Below are positions 10,331-19,420 of a DNA stretch of 64,000 bases, in pieces. The DNA is from Thermoflexus sp. Its GTDB lineage: Bacteria > Chloroflexota > Anaerolineae > Aggregatilineales > Aggregatilineaceae. The translations under genes were made by a program, and so were the position numbers. A model generated the notes under the pieces. It ran no database searches. It saw only the letters and a list, made by a program, of their open reading frames with translations, and was not told the DNA's origin. The DNA lies in the NCBI GenBank assembly GCA_020724465.1, contig DYGX01000001.1, forward strand, positions 62,001-126,000. Reading direction: 5' to 3'. Within the stretch, counting starts at the first letter, position 1. Every line of letters begins with the position of its first letter.

Positions 10331-13300
10331 TCAGGCTGACTGTGCCTGTGCCTGCGTGATTTGTAGCTTTTCCAACACATCGATCAGGTTTGCCTGCCAT
10401 TCCGCTTCGGGCAGGCCGTTGGCGGGCAGCCAGATTCCGGTCCGGCTCACGCGCGTGTTGTGGCCGAGCGTTTCTTGCAGGGCGGCACGGTCGATTGTAG
10501 CAAGGTACGGCAGGCGGATCGCGATCTGCCCGTTTTCAGTCGCCAGGGCGCTGGCGTTGGCACGCTGCGCGAGCAGCTTGACGCGGATTTGGTACAGCAA
10601 CCCCTCGACGGCGCGGGGCAGGGGCCCAAAGCGATCGGCCAGCTCTGCGCGCATTTCCTCGACTCTCTCAAGCGTGTCAATTTCGGCGATGCGCCGGTAA
10701 AGCTGGATGCGCAGGCTCGTGTCTGGCACGTAGTGGACGGGCAAGAACGCCGGCAGCGGCAGGTCGATCGTCACCGTCTGCGCCGCGATCGGCAGGTGCG
10801 GCGCTTCGCCTTCTCCCTTCAGGTGGCGGACGGCCTGCGCCAGAAGCTCCGTGTAGAGATGGAATCCCACTGCGGCGATATGCCCGCTCTGTCGCGTGCC
10901 GAGCAGGTCCCCGGCGCCGCGGATCTCGAGATCGCGCATGGCGATGGAGAACCCCGATCCCAGCTCGGTTTGCTCGCCGATCGTCTCCAGACGGGCGCGC
11001 GCTTCGGGGGTCAGGCGGCTGGTGCGCGGGTGGAAGAAATACGCGTATGCCTGGTTCGCGCCGCGCCCCACGCGTCCGCGAAGCTGGTAAAGCTGCGCCA
11101 GCCCGAACCAGTCCGAGCGATCCACAATCAGCGTGTTGGCGTTGGGAATGTCCAGACCGCTTTCGATGATGGTTGTCGACAGCAGCACGTCGTAATCACC
11201 CCGCGCGAAGGCCGTCATGATGGCTTCGAGCTGGTGTTCGTCCATCTGACCGTGCGCGACGGCGATCGTGGCTTCAGGGACGAGGCGGCGCAGCCGGGCC
11301 GCGACCGTGTCAATGGTTTGCACACGGTTGTGCACGAAATAGACCTGCCCGCGCCGATCCAGCTCCCGCAAGATGGCCTGGCGCACAAGCTGGTCATCGA
11401 AGACGCCGACGTGCGTCACAATCGGCAGCCGCTCCTCGGGCGGTGTCTGGATCATGCTGATGTCGCGGATGCCGGCGAGGCTCATGTAGAGCGTGCGCGG
11501 GATCGGCGTGGCCGTCAGCGTCAGGACGTCTACCTCAGTCCGGAACCGCTTGAGTTGTTCCTTGTGGGTGACCCCAAAACGCTGTTCTTCGTCGATGATC
11601 AGCAGCCCGAGGTCGTGAAACTCAACGTCCGGCTGCAAGAGGCGGTGCGTGCCGATCACGATGTCGACCTGTCCCTGAGCCAGATCGTGGAGAATCTGGC
11701 GCTGCTCGGCTGGCGAGCGAAAGCGGGAAAGCATTTCCACGCGAACCGGAAACGAGATCAGACGCCGCGAGAACGTGTTGAAGTGCTGCTGCGCCAGCAC
11801 GGTCGTGGGGACCAGGATGGCGACTTGCTTGCCGTCCATGACCGCCTTGAACGCCGCGCGCAGAGCGACTTCGGTTTTCCCATATCCCACATCGCCACAG
11901 ATCAGCCGGTCCATCGGCCTGGGTGCTTCCATGTCGGTCTTGACAGCGCGCAGAGCTGCAAGCTGGTCTTCGGTCTCCACGTAGGGAAATGATGCTTCAA
12001 GCTCGGCCTGCCACGGCGTGTCCGGACTGAAGGCATGGCCCTCGATGCTCTCGCGGGCGGCATAGAGCTCGAGCAGCTCGCGCGCGACCTCTTCAACCGC
12101 CCGTTGGGCACTTTCCTTGGCACGCGCCCACTCCTGCGTGCCCAGGCGGTTCAGCGACGGGATCCGGTCATCGGCGCCGACGTAGCGCGAGAGCCGGTCC
12201 GCCTGGTGAATGGGGACATAGAGCAGATCGCTGCCCGCGTATTCGATAATCAGGTATTCGCGCTCGGTCTGGTCGATAACCCGCTTCTGCAACCCGGCAA
12301 AGCGCCCGATGCCATACTCGACATGCACGACATAATCGCCAACTTCCAGGTCGGCAAACGTTGCCTCGGGCGAGATCGCTCGCCTGTGAATATGGCGGCG
12401 CGGCTCCGGGCGCTGCCAGCCGAAAAGCTCCGCATCGGTCAGCAGATGGTAGCGGGAGACACCTGCTTCCAGAGTCCAGCCTTCGCCGAGCGAACCTTCA
12501 ACGAATGTCAGTTCTCCGAGCACGTCGGCGGTCTGGACACGTGTGACCGGGGGGATGTAGCGGTCGTACTCGCCCCACAACTCGGCCAGGCGCTGTGCTT
12601 GCTGGCTGACGACGATAATTCGCTCGCCTGCATCCGTCATTCGGAACAATTCGTCCATGACATAGCGAAGCTGGCCCCCATACCGCTGACCGGGCGCGAA
12701 CACTTCGCCGAGCACCGCGTCATCAGCAACCGGCGCGCTCTCCGGATCAAGGCCCAGGCGCAGCACCGCGCGTGCGGATAGTTCGTCCTGCAGCTCATCC
12801 CAGGTCAAATAGGGCAGCGGATAGTCGGCAGGCAGCTCGCCACTGGCCTGCTTGTCGCGGCGCAGGCTGACCGCCTGCTCTTCGAGGTCCGCCATGCTGT
12901 CCTGGAGCGCGCCCCAGTCGTCGATGACGATCAGCGTATCCTCCGGCAGATAGTCGAGCAGCGTGGCCGGGTGCGTGTGGAAATAGGGCAGGTAGAACTC
13001 CAGATGCGGGAAGGGGACGGCGCTCGCCAGCGGCTCCTGATCGGGCCGCGCCGAGATGACATTTTCTTCCGGATCGGGCTGGGCGGCGAACCAGCTCGCC
13101 AGCCGCTCGGCGGTCGACGGGCCAAAACGCGGCAGGGCTTCGCGCGCCGGCGGGATCGCGATCTGCTCAAGCGGTTCCAGCGATCGCTGCGTGGCGGGGT
13201 CGAAGGTGCGCAGGCTGTCGATCTCGTCGCCAAAGAAGTCGATACGCACCGGATACGCTGCCGAGACAGGGAAGACATCGAGAATGCCGCCGCGCCGGCT

Positions 13301-13876
13301 GAACGTGCCCGGCTCCACCACGATTGAAGTGGGGGCATAGCCGTGCTGGAGCCAGGTGCGCAGCAGGCTGTCCGGCGAGATGCGCGTGCCGACGCGCAGC
13401 AGGCGCGATCCGGCGCGGAACTCGCGCACCGGCAGGGTCTTTTGCATCAGCGCATAGGCCGATGTGACGATCAGCGGTGGCCGGGCGGGCGCTGTGGAGC
13501 GCGTTCCCACCGGCCCGGCCAGCGACGCGAGCGTGGCGAGCCGGCTCTGGATGGCGGCTGCGGTCCAGGGAGCGCGCTCGTAGAAGATCGCTGGCGGCTC
13601 GGCAAACCGGGCGACGTCGCGTTCTGGCAGCCAGACGGGCAGTTGCTCGGCGAGGTTGTAGGTGCGGTCAACCCGACCGGCGATGACCAGCATTGGCCGG
13701 TTGAGGTCCGCCGCCAGCGCCGCGATCACGAAGGGGCGTGCCGCGCGCAATATGCGCTGATCCGGTAGTGCGCGGCCCGCCTGAAGTTCGCGCAGCAGCG
13801 CGTGGTAGGCCGGCGTTTGCTGCAGAAGCTCCAATAGTCCGTTGAGCTGCATGGGCCCTCGGTATTCGTCTCTCAC
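10331..13876 (-). CDS. mfd: Transcription-repair coupling factor
   Basis: An ATP-driven DNA translocase that removes RNA polymerase stalled at lesions and recruits UvrA. 1181 residues, full length. Visible in order: UvrB-like N-terminal module, RNA-polymerase-interacting CarD/Tudor-like domain ([16 protein letters not shown]), RecG-like helicase core with Walker [12 protein letters not shown], the DEEQ box in [21 protein letters not shown], the helicase C region with QLRGRVGR, and the C-terminal TRCF domain. The GTG at 13876 overlaps the pth stop as GTGA, which suggests translational coupling; an ATG at 13852 behind GAGGG is the alternative and would remove eight residues. Third gene of a minus-strand run with the 14577-15320 gene and pth. 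Confidence 0.95.
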   Translation of the reverse strand: MRDEYRGPMQLNGLLELLQQTPAYHALLRELQAGRALPDQRILRAARPFVIAALAADLNRPMLVIAGRVDRTYNLAEQLPVWLPERDVARFAEPPAIFYERAPWTAAAIQSRLATLASLAGPVGTRSTAPARPPLIVTSAYALMQKTLPVREFRAGSRLLRVGTRISPDSLLRTWLQHGYAPTSIVVEPGTFSRRGGILDVFPVSAAYPVRIDFFGDEIDSLRTFDPATQRSLEPLEQIAIPPAREALPRFGPSTAERLASWFAAQPDPEENVISARPDQEPLASAVPFPHLEFYLPYFHTHPATLLDYLPEDTLIVIDDWGALQDSMADLEEQAVSLRRDKQASGELPADYPLPYLTWDELQDELSARAVLRLGLDPESAPVADDAVLGEVFAPGQRYGGQLRYVMDELFRMTDAGERIIVVSQQAQRLAELWGEYDRYIPPVTRVQTADVLGELTFVEGSLGEGWTLEAGVSRYHLLTDAELFGWQRPEPRRHIHRRAISPEATFADLEVGDYVVHVEYGIGRFAGLQKRVIDQTEREYLIIEYAGSDLLYVPIHQADRLSRYVGADDRIPSLNRLGTQEWARAKESAQRAVEEVARELLELYAARESIEGHAFSPDTPWQAELEASFPYVETEDQLAALRAVKTDMEAPRPMDRLICGDVGYGKTEVALRAAFKAVMDGKQVAILVPTTVLAQQHFNTFSRRLISFPVRVEMLSRFRSPAEQRQILHDLAQGQVDIVIGTHRLLQPDVEFHDLGLLIIDEEQRFGVTHKEQLKRFRTEVDVLTLTATPIPRTLYMSLAGIRDISMIQTPPEERLPIVTHVGVFDDQLVRQAILRELDRRGQVYFVHNRVQTIDTVAARLRRLVPEATIAVAHGQMDEHQLEAIMTAFARGDYDVLLSTTIIESGLDIPNANTLIVDRSDWFGLAQLYQLRGRVGRGANQAYAYFFHPRTSRLTPEARARLETIGEQTELGSGFSIAMRDLEIRGAGDLLGTRQSGHIAAVGFHLYTELLAQAVRHLKGEGEAPHLPIAAQTVTIDLPLPAFLPVHYVPDTSLRIQLYRRIAEIDTLERVEEMRAELADRFGPLPRAVEGLLYQIRVKLLAQRANASALATENGQIAIRLPYLATIDRAALQETLGHNTRVSRTGIWLPANGLPEAEWQANLIDVLEKLQITQAQAQSA

Positions 13877-14556
13877 TCGGACGGCGGGTCTGTGCGCGTG
13901 ATCCGGGAATCGGACTCGGTCTCACTGGCCTGCGCGGCGTTTGGACCACCGTTGTAATGGTTCATGGCGGCGTCGATGCCGTCGCGCAGCCACATCTCGA
14001 TAGCGCTGGCGGCGCGCTCAACCGTGCTGGCGATGAGTCGCTCTTCTGCCGCCGAGAATCGCTGGAGCACATAATCGGCCGGATCCATCCGGTCCGGGGG
14101 GCGCCCGATGCCCACGCGGATGCGCGGGAAGTTCTGCGTTCCCAGTCTTGAGATGATATCACGCATCCCGCCGTGCCCACCCGATCCCCCCTTCGGGCGG
14201 ATGCGCAGGGTGCCTGGGGGTAGATCAAGATCGTCGTAAACCACGAGAATCCGCTCCGGCGCGATGCGGTAATAGGCGGCCAGCCCCTGAACCGCGCTGC
14301 CGCTCAGGTTCATGTAGGTCTGCGGTTTGGCGACAAGCACACGGCGCCCGGCCACGATCCCTTCTGCCACAAACGCTTTCGACCGCTTCTTACCCTCGTA
14401 GCTCAGCCCGTGGACGCGCGCGAAGGCGTCCACACAGCGAAACCCGACGTTATGGCGCGTGTCCTGGTAGGCGCGGCCCGGGTTGCCCAAACCTACCACC
14501 AGGTATCGCTCTCCCGGCTCGACCGTGTGCTGGTTCTGTCGCTTCAACCGAAACAT
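13873..14556 (-). CDS. pth: Peptidyl-tRNA hydrolase
   Basis: Cleaves the ester bond of peptidyl-tRNAs dropped by ribosomes and so recycles tRNA. 227 residues, slightly longer than the roughly 190 usual because of a basic N-terminal extension and a C-terminal tail. Family motifs: LVVGLGNPGRAYQDTRHNVGF with the catalytic His, KPQTYMNLSG, VVYDDLDLP with the active-site Asp, and GGSGGHGGMRDI. The ATG at 14556 has GGAGAG upstream. The stop codon overlaps the GTG of mfd, so the two are translationally linked. It begins 20 bp after the secreted-protein gene upstream, making a three-gene minus-strand unit. Confidence 0.95.
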   Translation of the reverse strand: MFRLKRQNQHTVEPGERYLVVGLGNPGRAYQDTRHNVGFRCVDAFARVHGLSYEGKKRSKAFVAEGIVAGRRVLVAKPQTYMNLSGSAVQGLAAYYRIAPERILVVYDDLDLPPGTLRIRPKGGSGGHGGMRDIISRLGTQNFPRIRVGIGRPPDRMDPADYVLQRFSAAEERLIASTVERAASAIEMWLRDGIDAAMNHYNGGPNAAQASETESDSRITRTDPPSE

Positions 14557-14576
14557 CCGGCGCTCTCCTGCCGGGG

Positions 14577-15320
14577 CTAGTAATCGCTGTCGGGGTAGTC
14601 GCGGGCGGGCCGGCGCCGGCTCAGATGCCGCGCAGCAGAATACAGGCCCAGTACCGCAAAGGCGCCCAGCGCCAGGTAGCCGCCGGTGCAGAAGGCCTGC
14701 CGCACACGGCTGAAGTTGATCCGGCTTCCGCCGGGGCTGCTTTGCAGCAGGCGCGGCTCCCCCGTGTCAGCGGGCTGCACCGGCTCTGCTCCGGTCGCCG
14801 GCTGCGGGTTACTGCTCGGCGGCTGGACGATCGGAGATGTCGGCGACGGGCCGGGCGTCGGCGGCTGTGCGCCGGGCGCGGCAAGCGCAGGGCCGAGAGT
14901 CGGCATGGGTGTCGGCTGGCTGTTCTGGATACGCAGGCCGGAAACTACCGCCTCGCTGAACGTGCCATCGTGCAGGTAAACGCGCAGCCGCAGCTGGTAG
15001 ATGCCGTCCGGCACGGTTGTGGTGTCCCAGGTACCCAGAACGCCGTCCTGCACCTGCTGAGTGACCCGCTCCTGGACTGGATACCACTGTTCGCCGATCT
15101 CGCTGGCGAGATCGTATTCGAGAGTGTAGCCGGCAAACGCGGTGGGGTGCAGGGCGGATCCGGTAATGTTGACCGGCCCAAAGAGCGGCGCGTCGTGCAC
15201 GGGAGAGGAGATGATCGCCAGGGCGGGCGTGTCCTGCCCGTGCACGATGGCCGCCACGCTCAACACTGCCGCGAGGATAGCTGCCAGGATGCCGCCAGAA
15301 AGTCGCCGGATAGCGCGCAT
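14577..15320 (-). CDS. Secreted protein with C-terminal membrane anchor, unknown function
   Basis: 247 residues from the ATG at 15320 (GGAGA upstream). A signal peptide (about residues 1-29, ending before QDTPALAI) is followed by one beta-sandwich domain (about 30-130: ISSPVHDAPLFGPVNITGSA, then WDTTTVPDGIYQLRLRVY), which looks like an Ig/fibronectin-type fold common in surface proteins. A Pro/Gly/Thr-rich linker of about 60 residues leads to a final transmembrane helix (GGYLALGAFAVLGLYSAA) and a basic tail. The topology implies an exported domain held at the membrane. No enzyme motif is seen. It leads the pth-mfd unit, but the functions do not look related. Confidence 0.65.
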   Translation of the reverse strand: MRAIRRLSGGILAAILAAVLSVAAIVHGQDTPALAIISSPVHDAPLFGPVNITGSALHPTAFAGYTLEYDLASEIGEQWYPVQERVTQQVQDGVLGTWDTTTVPDGIYQLRLRVYLHDGTFSEAVVSGLRIQNSQPTPMPTLGPALAAPGAQPPTPGPSPTSPIVQPPSSNPQPATGAEPVQPADTGEPRLLQSSPGGSRINFSRVRQAFCTGGYLALGAFAVLGLYSAARHLSRRRPARDYPDSDY

Positions 15321-15446
15321 CGCCTGTTGGTCTCCATCCAAAGCCGAAAAAGCAATCGAATAAGTCTAGCAAGGCTAGGGGGCGCTGGCAAGGACTTTTG
15401 TGCTGCGCGGCGCAATGGGGCATGGGGCCAAAACTCTGAGCCTGAA

Positions 15447-15475
15447 TTGACAAGGTATGGTGACCGTGCCATAAT
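15447..15475 (+). promoter_or_regulatory. Strong sigma-70-type promoter of the leader RNA
   Basis: A perfect -35 TTGACA (15447-15452) and a CATAAT -10 (15470-15475) with exactly 17 bases between. The start of transcription would be near 15482, about 190 bases before the next full gene. Confidence 0.75.
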
Positions 15476-15548
15476 CTTGATGACCGGCTCGCTGAGGGGT
15501 CGGTGCTTTTTCTACCTTGCCATCTCAAAAAAGAAGGAGGTGGTGTCG

Positions 15549-15605
15549 ATGCATGATAGTAGTATCACGACCGGCGCTGTGACACCCCTCCTTCAGATGA
15601 AGTAG
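15549..15605 (+). CDS. Putative 18-residue leader peptide
   Basis: ATG at 15549 follows an unusually perfect AAGGAGG ribosome site by eight bases. The peptide is MHDSSITTGAVTPLLQMK and stops at TAG 15603-15605. Its second half is encoded by the left arm and loop of the 14-bp hairpin, so ribosomes reading it would open that structure. It has no run of a single amino acid that would point to a classical amino-acid attenuator, although Thr and Ser are frequent. It may be a regulatory leader or a genuine small protein. Confidence 0.5.
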   Translation: MHDSSITTGAVTPLLQMK

Positions 15606-15630
15606 TTGGTGTCACAGCGCCACCATAGAG

Positions 15631-15660
15631 GACCCCAGCCCCGGCTGGGGTCTTCGCTTT
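15631..15660 (+). terminator. Terminator-like hairpin before the AIR-synthase gene
   Basis: Stem GACCCCAGCC / GGCTGGGGTC (10 bp, two-base loop), then TTCGCTTTT. The T-tract is interrupted, so termination may be partial, as expected of an attenuator. It sits 11 bases before the next start codon. Confidence 0.6.
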
Positions 15661-15670
15661 TGAGAGACCG

Positions 15671-16699
15671 ATGATGAATCGACTGCCTGCCGGAAAGCTT
15701 CCAACGCATCTGCTCGACGCGCTGCTGCGCGAACTGCCCCTCGGGGAGCGCGTGCGTGTCGGCCCTGCAGTAGGCGAGGATGCCGCCGTGATCGATATGG
15801 GCACTCGCTATCTGGTCGCGAAGACTGACCCGATCACCTTTGCCACCGACGAAATTGGCTGGTACGCGGTTCAGGTCTGCGCCAACGACATCGCGACGAT
15901 GGGCGCGCAGCCACGCTGGTTTATGGCAACGGTCCTGCTGCCCCATGCCAGCGCCACCGAAGACCTGGCGCGCCAGATTTTGGGACAGATCGGACACGCG
16001 TGCGAGGCGCTGTCGATCGGAGTCGTCGGGGGGCACACTGAGATCACGGTCGGTTTGGAACGCCCGGTGGTGGTGGGGTGCATGCTGGGCGAAGTTGAGA
16101 AGGAGGCGCTGATAACCACCAGTGGCGCGCAGCCGGGCGACGTGCTGCTGCTCACCAAGGGGGCTCCGCTTGAGGCGGCGTCAATCCTGGCACGCGAATG
16201 CGCGGCTGACTTGCGCGATCTCGTCCCGGCAGGGGTGTTGGAGCGGTGCGCGCGCTACCTGCACGATCCGGGCATCAGCGTGGTTCGCGATGCGCGGATC
16301 GCGGTCGAGGTGGGCGGCGTAACCGGTATGCACGATCCCACCGAAGGCGGCGTCCTGGCTGCGCTGTGGGAGATGGCTGTGGCGTGCGGGCATCGCCTGG
16401 AAGTCGACCTGCACGGCAGCGATGGCCCATGGTTGCCGGACGCGCTGGCGATCTGCCATGCCTTAGGGCTGGATCCGGCGGCATCGATTGCGTCGGGCGC
16501 CTTGCTTCTGGCGGTGCGTCCTGAAGCGGCGGAGCGGCTCCGCGAACGCTACAGACAAGAGGGTATCGCGGTGTTTGCACTGGGCCGTGTCTGCGAGGGC
16601 GACACGCTTGTGGTCGACCCGGCCGGCCAGCGACTGCCCTGGCCGCAGCGCGATGAAATCGCCCGTTTCTTTGATGAGTCTCACGCGAATTTGAGGTAA
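15671..16699 (+). CDS. AIR synthase-related (HypE/SelD-like fold) protein
   Basis: 342 residues; two adjacent ATG codons (15671, 15674) after GAGAG. The N-terminal half has the PurM-type ATP site (VGEDAAVIDM, then the VCANDIATMGAQPRWF segment) and the C-terminal half the paired domain (GVTGMHDPTEGGVLAALWEMA). This is the HypE / SelD / ThiL superfamily of ATP-dependent dikinase-like enzymes. It is not classical HypE, because the C-terminal Cys needed for carbamoyl transfer is absent (it ends SHANLR). It is not SelD, because the N-terminal Cys/Sec-Gly motif is missing. The substrate is unknown. An unusual structured leader with its own promoter lies directly upstream and probably controls it. 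Confidence 0.75.
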   Translation: MMNRLPAGKLPTHLLDALLRELPLGERVRVGPAVGEDAAVIDMGTRYLVAKTDPITFATDEIGWYAVQVCANDIATMGAQPRWFMATVLLPHASATEDLARQILGQIGHACEALSIGVVGGHTEITVGLERPVVVGCMLGEVEKEALITTSGAQPGDVLLLTKGAPLEAASILARECAADLRDLVPAGVLERCARYLHDPGISVVRDARIAVEVGGVTGMHDPTEGGVLAALWEMAVACGHRLEVDLHGSDGPWLPDALAICHALGLDPAASIASGALLLAVRPEAAERLRERYRQEGIAVFALGRVCEGDTLVVDPAGQRLPWPQRDEIARFFDESHANLR

Positions 16700-16717
16700 A
16701 TCGGCGCGCGTTTCGCT

Positions 16718-16746
16718 TTGCTCTGCATCTTCCTTAGGGGTACAAT
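16718..16746 (+). promoter_or_regulatory. Possible hppA promoter
   Basis: TTGCTC (16718-16723) and TACAAT (16741-16746) are 17 bases apart. The -35 is a weak match; the -10 is good. It leaves a leader of about 125 bases before hppA, in which I see nothing else recognisable. Confidence 0.35.
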
Positions 16747-16877
16747 TCGGACGGTCACCTCGTTGGCGGCGCGCGCGTTAGTTGCCGCTTCAGGCGGTTG
16801 GCCGTCATCATGCTCACATTGCCACACAAGTTGCTCGATGTCTTGGGCTGCCTTGCCCACTAGGAGGGGTTCGTCAG

Positions 16878-19322
16878 ATGTTTCAGATGGACATCGAAGT
16901 CTTTGAGCAAGTCATGATATTCATCGTACTTGGTACGGCCGGTCTGGCGCTGATTTATGCACTCTGGCTGCGCAATTTCATTATGGCGTCGGACAAAGGA
17001 AACGCCGAAATGCAGCGGATTTGGGGATACATTCGCGATGGGGCGAACGCGTATCTCCGCACCCAGCTTCGGACCGTCAGTATCCTGATCGCCATCCTGA
17101 CCGTGGCGATGTTCCTGAGCGTGTTCGTGGTCAGCCCCACTCCCGAAGCGAACGAGTACTTTAACCACAATGAAGACCGTGCGCGCATTGTGATCGCGAT
17201 CGCGCGCGCGCTGGCGTTTGTGATGGGTTCCTCGTTCTCGGCCATGGTCGGCTTCTTTGGAATGAATATGGCAGTCCAGGGCAACGTCCGCGTCGCCGCG
17301 GCTGCCGAGCGGGGCGGGTATCAGGAAGCGCTGAAGATCGCGTACCGTTCGGGCACGATCACCGGGATGCTCACCGACGGTCTCGGCTTGCTGGGCGGCA
17401 CGCTGATCTTCATCATCTTTGGCAAAGCCTCGCCGGATGTGCTGCTTGGCTTCGGCTTTGGCGGGACGCTGCTGGCGCTGTTCATGCGCGTGGGCGGCGG
17501 TATTTATACCAAAGCGGCCGATGTGGGCGCCGACCTGGTGGGCAAGGTCGAGGCCGGCATGGAAGAAGATGATCCGCGCAACGCCGCGGTGATCGCCGAC
17601 CTGGTGGGCGACAACGTGGGCGACTGCGCCGGGATGGCCGCCGACATTTTCGAGTCGTACGAAGTCACGATCGTCTCCAGCCTGATCCTGGGCCTGGCTC
17701 TGACCGCGATCAACGGCGAGTTGTACTGGATCGTGCTGCCGCTGCTGGTACGCGGGATCGGCGTGGTCAGCTCGATTGTTGGTACGTATGCCGTATCGCT
17801 GTGGCGCGTGGACGATGCAGAAGAAGCGATGTATAAAAGCTACGAAGTCTCGTCCGGCATCACCATCATCTCCACCTTCCTGCTGGCCTGGCTCTATGCC
17901 GGGCAGCTCTCGCTGGCGACGCTGGTGGCAGTTGGTGTCGCGCTCGCCGTGACCTTCAACCCCCTAACATCCTACGCGACCAGCGCCAAGAGCAGCCGCG
18001 TGCGGACCATTGCCGCCTCAACCCGGTTTGGCCCTGCGTCGGTGCTGCTTGAAGGGCTGTCGCTCGGCTATCTGTCGAGCGTGTGGGCGTTGTTCGTGAT
18101 TGTTGCCAGCCTCACAGCGGCGATCCTGGTCTATAGCTTCGAGTTTCCGGATGAGTACAAGCTGCCTGTGGCCGTCATCGGAGTGATTCTGGCCGCAGCG
18201 GCGATCGTGCGCGGCTGGATGCGCAATCATCGGGTCGAAGGGTTCTTCCATGCGCTGTGGATCATGGTGGTGGCGCTCTTCCTGATCAGTATGCACGCGG
18301 TCCCGGAAGTGCATCGCTATAGCTACATCCTGTTCGGCGTGACGCTGATCGGCGTTGGAATGCTGTCGCACACCGGCAACAACGTCAGTATGGACACGTT
18401 CGGCCCCATCTCCGACAATGCGAACGGCATCGGCGAGCTGGCCGGGATGGGTCCGCAGGCACGCCAGATCATGGCCGACCTGGACGCAGCCGGGAACACG
18501 ACGAAGGCCATCACCAAAGGGATCGCGATCGGTTCTGCTGTGATCGCGGCGGTGTCGCTGTTCGGCAGCTACTTCTCGGACATCCAGCGTGTGCTGCCGG
18601 CAGGGCAGACGTTTGAGGAAGTGATCAACCTGGCGGACCCGGTTGTCTTCGTTGGTCTGCTGATCGGTGGCTCGCTCCCGTTGTTGTTCAGCGGCCTGCT
18701 GATCAAGGCTGTGAACCGCGCGGCAAGGATGATCATGGCCGAGGTTCGCCGCCAGCTACGCGACCCGAAGATCGTGGATGGCACCAAGACGCCGGACTAT
18801 GCCAAGGCGGTCCGCATTTCGACGCAGTCGGCGCAGATCGAGCTTGTTCCGCTTGGGCTGATCGCCGTGGTGGCCCCGATTGTCGTTGGGCTGCTGCTCA
18901 AGGAGCAGGCGCTTGGCGGCTTCCTGGCAGGCGTCATCCTGTCTGGGCAGTTGCTGGCGGTGTTCATGTCGAACGCGGGCGGCGCCTGGGACAACGCGAA
19001 GAAGCACGTCGAGGACGGTTTCTTCGGGGGCAAGGGGAGCGAGAATCACAAGGCGTCCGTGGTGGGCGACACGGTCGGCGACCCGCTCAAGGACACTGCC
19101 GGCCCGGCGCTCAACCCGATGATCAAGGTGATGAACCTGGTCGCGCTGATCGTCGCGCCCATCGTCGTGCAGTACGGCGGCTATAGCGCGGGGATCATCG
19201 CCGGCACGGTGATCGGTGTGGCGCTGATCGTCTGGGCGGTGCGCCGCAGCGACCGCCGTATAGAGATGGAAGAGGACGCAGCGACCGAGCGTATCAGCGA
19301 AGCGGTGGTTGCTACGGACTAA
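16878..19322 (+). CDS. hppA: Proton-translocating membrane pyrophosphatase, K+-independent type
   Basis: Hydrolyses pyrophosphate and pumps protons across the membrane. 814 residues with about 16 transmembrane segments; somewhat longer than usual through extra loops. The start is the ATG at 16878 behind AGGAGGGG; upstream in-frame codons lack such a site. The substrate loops are intact: KAADVGADLVGKVEAGMEED, DNVGDCAGMAADIFESYEV, DTFGPISDNANGI and the C-terminal DTVGDPLKDTAGPALNPM. The segment GNTTKAITKG carries Lys and Thr at the two positions that separate K+-independent from K+-dependent enzymes (family knowledge), predicting a K+-independent proton pump. A clear terminator follows, so it is probably a single-gene transcript. 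Confidence 0.95.
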   Translation: MFQMDIEVFEQVMIFIVLGTAGLALIYALWLRNFIMASDKGNAEMQRIWGYIRDGANAYLRTQLRTVSILIAILTVAMFLSVFVVSPTPEANEYFNHNEDRARIVIAIARALAFVMGSSFSAMVGFFGMNMAVQGNVRVAAAAERGGYQEALKIAYRSGTITGMLTDGLGLLGGTLIFIIFGKASPDVLLGFGFGGTLLALFMRVGGGIYTKAADVGADLVGKVEAGMEEDDPRNAAVIADLVGDNVGDCAGMAADIFESYEVTIVSSLILGLALTAINGELYWIVLPLLVRGIGVVSSIVGTYAVSLWRVDDAEEAMYKSYEVSSGITIISTFLLAWLYAGQLSLATLVAVGVALAVTFNPLTSYATSAKSSRVRTIAASTRFGPASVLLEGLSLGYLSSVWALFVIVASLTAAILVYSFEFPDEYKLPVAVIGVILAAAAIVRGWMRNHRVEGFFHALWIMVVALFLISMHAVPEVHRYSYILFGVTLIGVGMLSHTGNNVSMDTFGPISDNANGIGELAGMGPQARQIMADLDAAGNTTKAITKGIAIGSAVIAAVSLFGSYFSDIQRVLPAGQTFEEVINLADPVVFVGLLIGGSLPLLFSGLLIKAVNRAARMIMAEVRRQLRDPKIVDGTKTPDYAKAVRISTQSAQIELVPLGLIAVVAPIVVGLLLKEQALGGFLAGVILSGQLLAVFMSNAGGAWDNAKKHVEDGFFGGKGSENHKASVVGDTVGDPLKDTAGPALNPMIKVMNLVALIVAPIVVQYGGYSAGIIAGTVIGVALIVWAVRRSDRRIEMEEDAATERISEAVVATD

Positions 19323-19347
19323 ACGCCCCTATTGGTGTGCAAATGGA

Positions 19348-19383
19348 CGCGGCTCCCTGGTGCAGGGAGTCGCGTTTTGTTTC
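19348..19383 (+). terminator. Rho-independent terminator after hppA
   Basis: An 11-bp stem (19348-19358 with 19364-19374, one G-U pair) with a five-base loop is followed by TTTTGTTT. Confidence 0.85.
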
Positions 19384-19420
19384 CGCTCCACAGTAGAATC
19401 AGGGAAGAGAGGAGCGTCCT

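Larger units (their letters stand above)
15482..15660 (+). ncRNA. Structured leader / candidate attenuator RNA
   Basis: Between the promoter and the AIR-synthase-like gene lie four elements: an ideal ribosome site GAAGGAGG (15533-15540), an 18-codon ORF, a 14-bp perfect stem (15573-15586 with 15608-15621), and a terminator hairpin (15631-15652). The left arm of the stem can instead pair, together with its loop, with the ribosome site region (15533-15547 with 15581-15594; 14 pairs and one bulge). The two folds share 15581-15586 and exclude each other. This is the layout of a translation-coupled attenuator, or of a small RNA with its own promoter and terminator. The function is inferred, not known. 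Confidence 0.55.

Noticed and set aside
15671-16699. Assignment as hypE or selD
   Set aside because: No C-terminal Cys of HypE and no N-terminal Cys/Sec of SelD, and no hydrogenase or selenium gene around.
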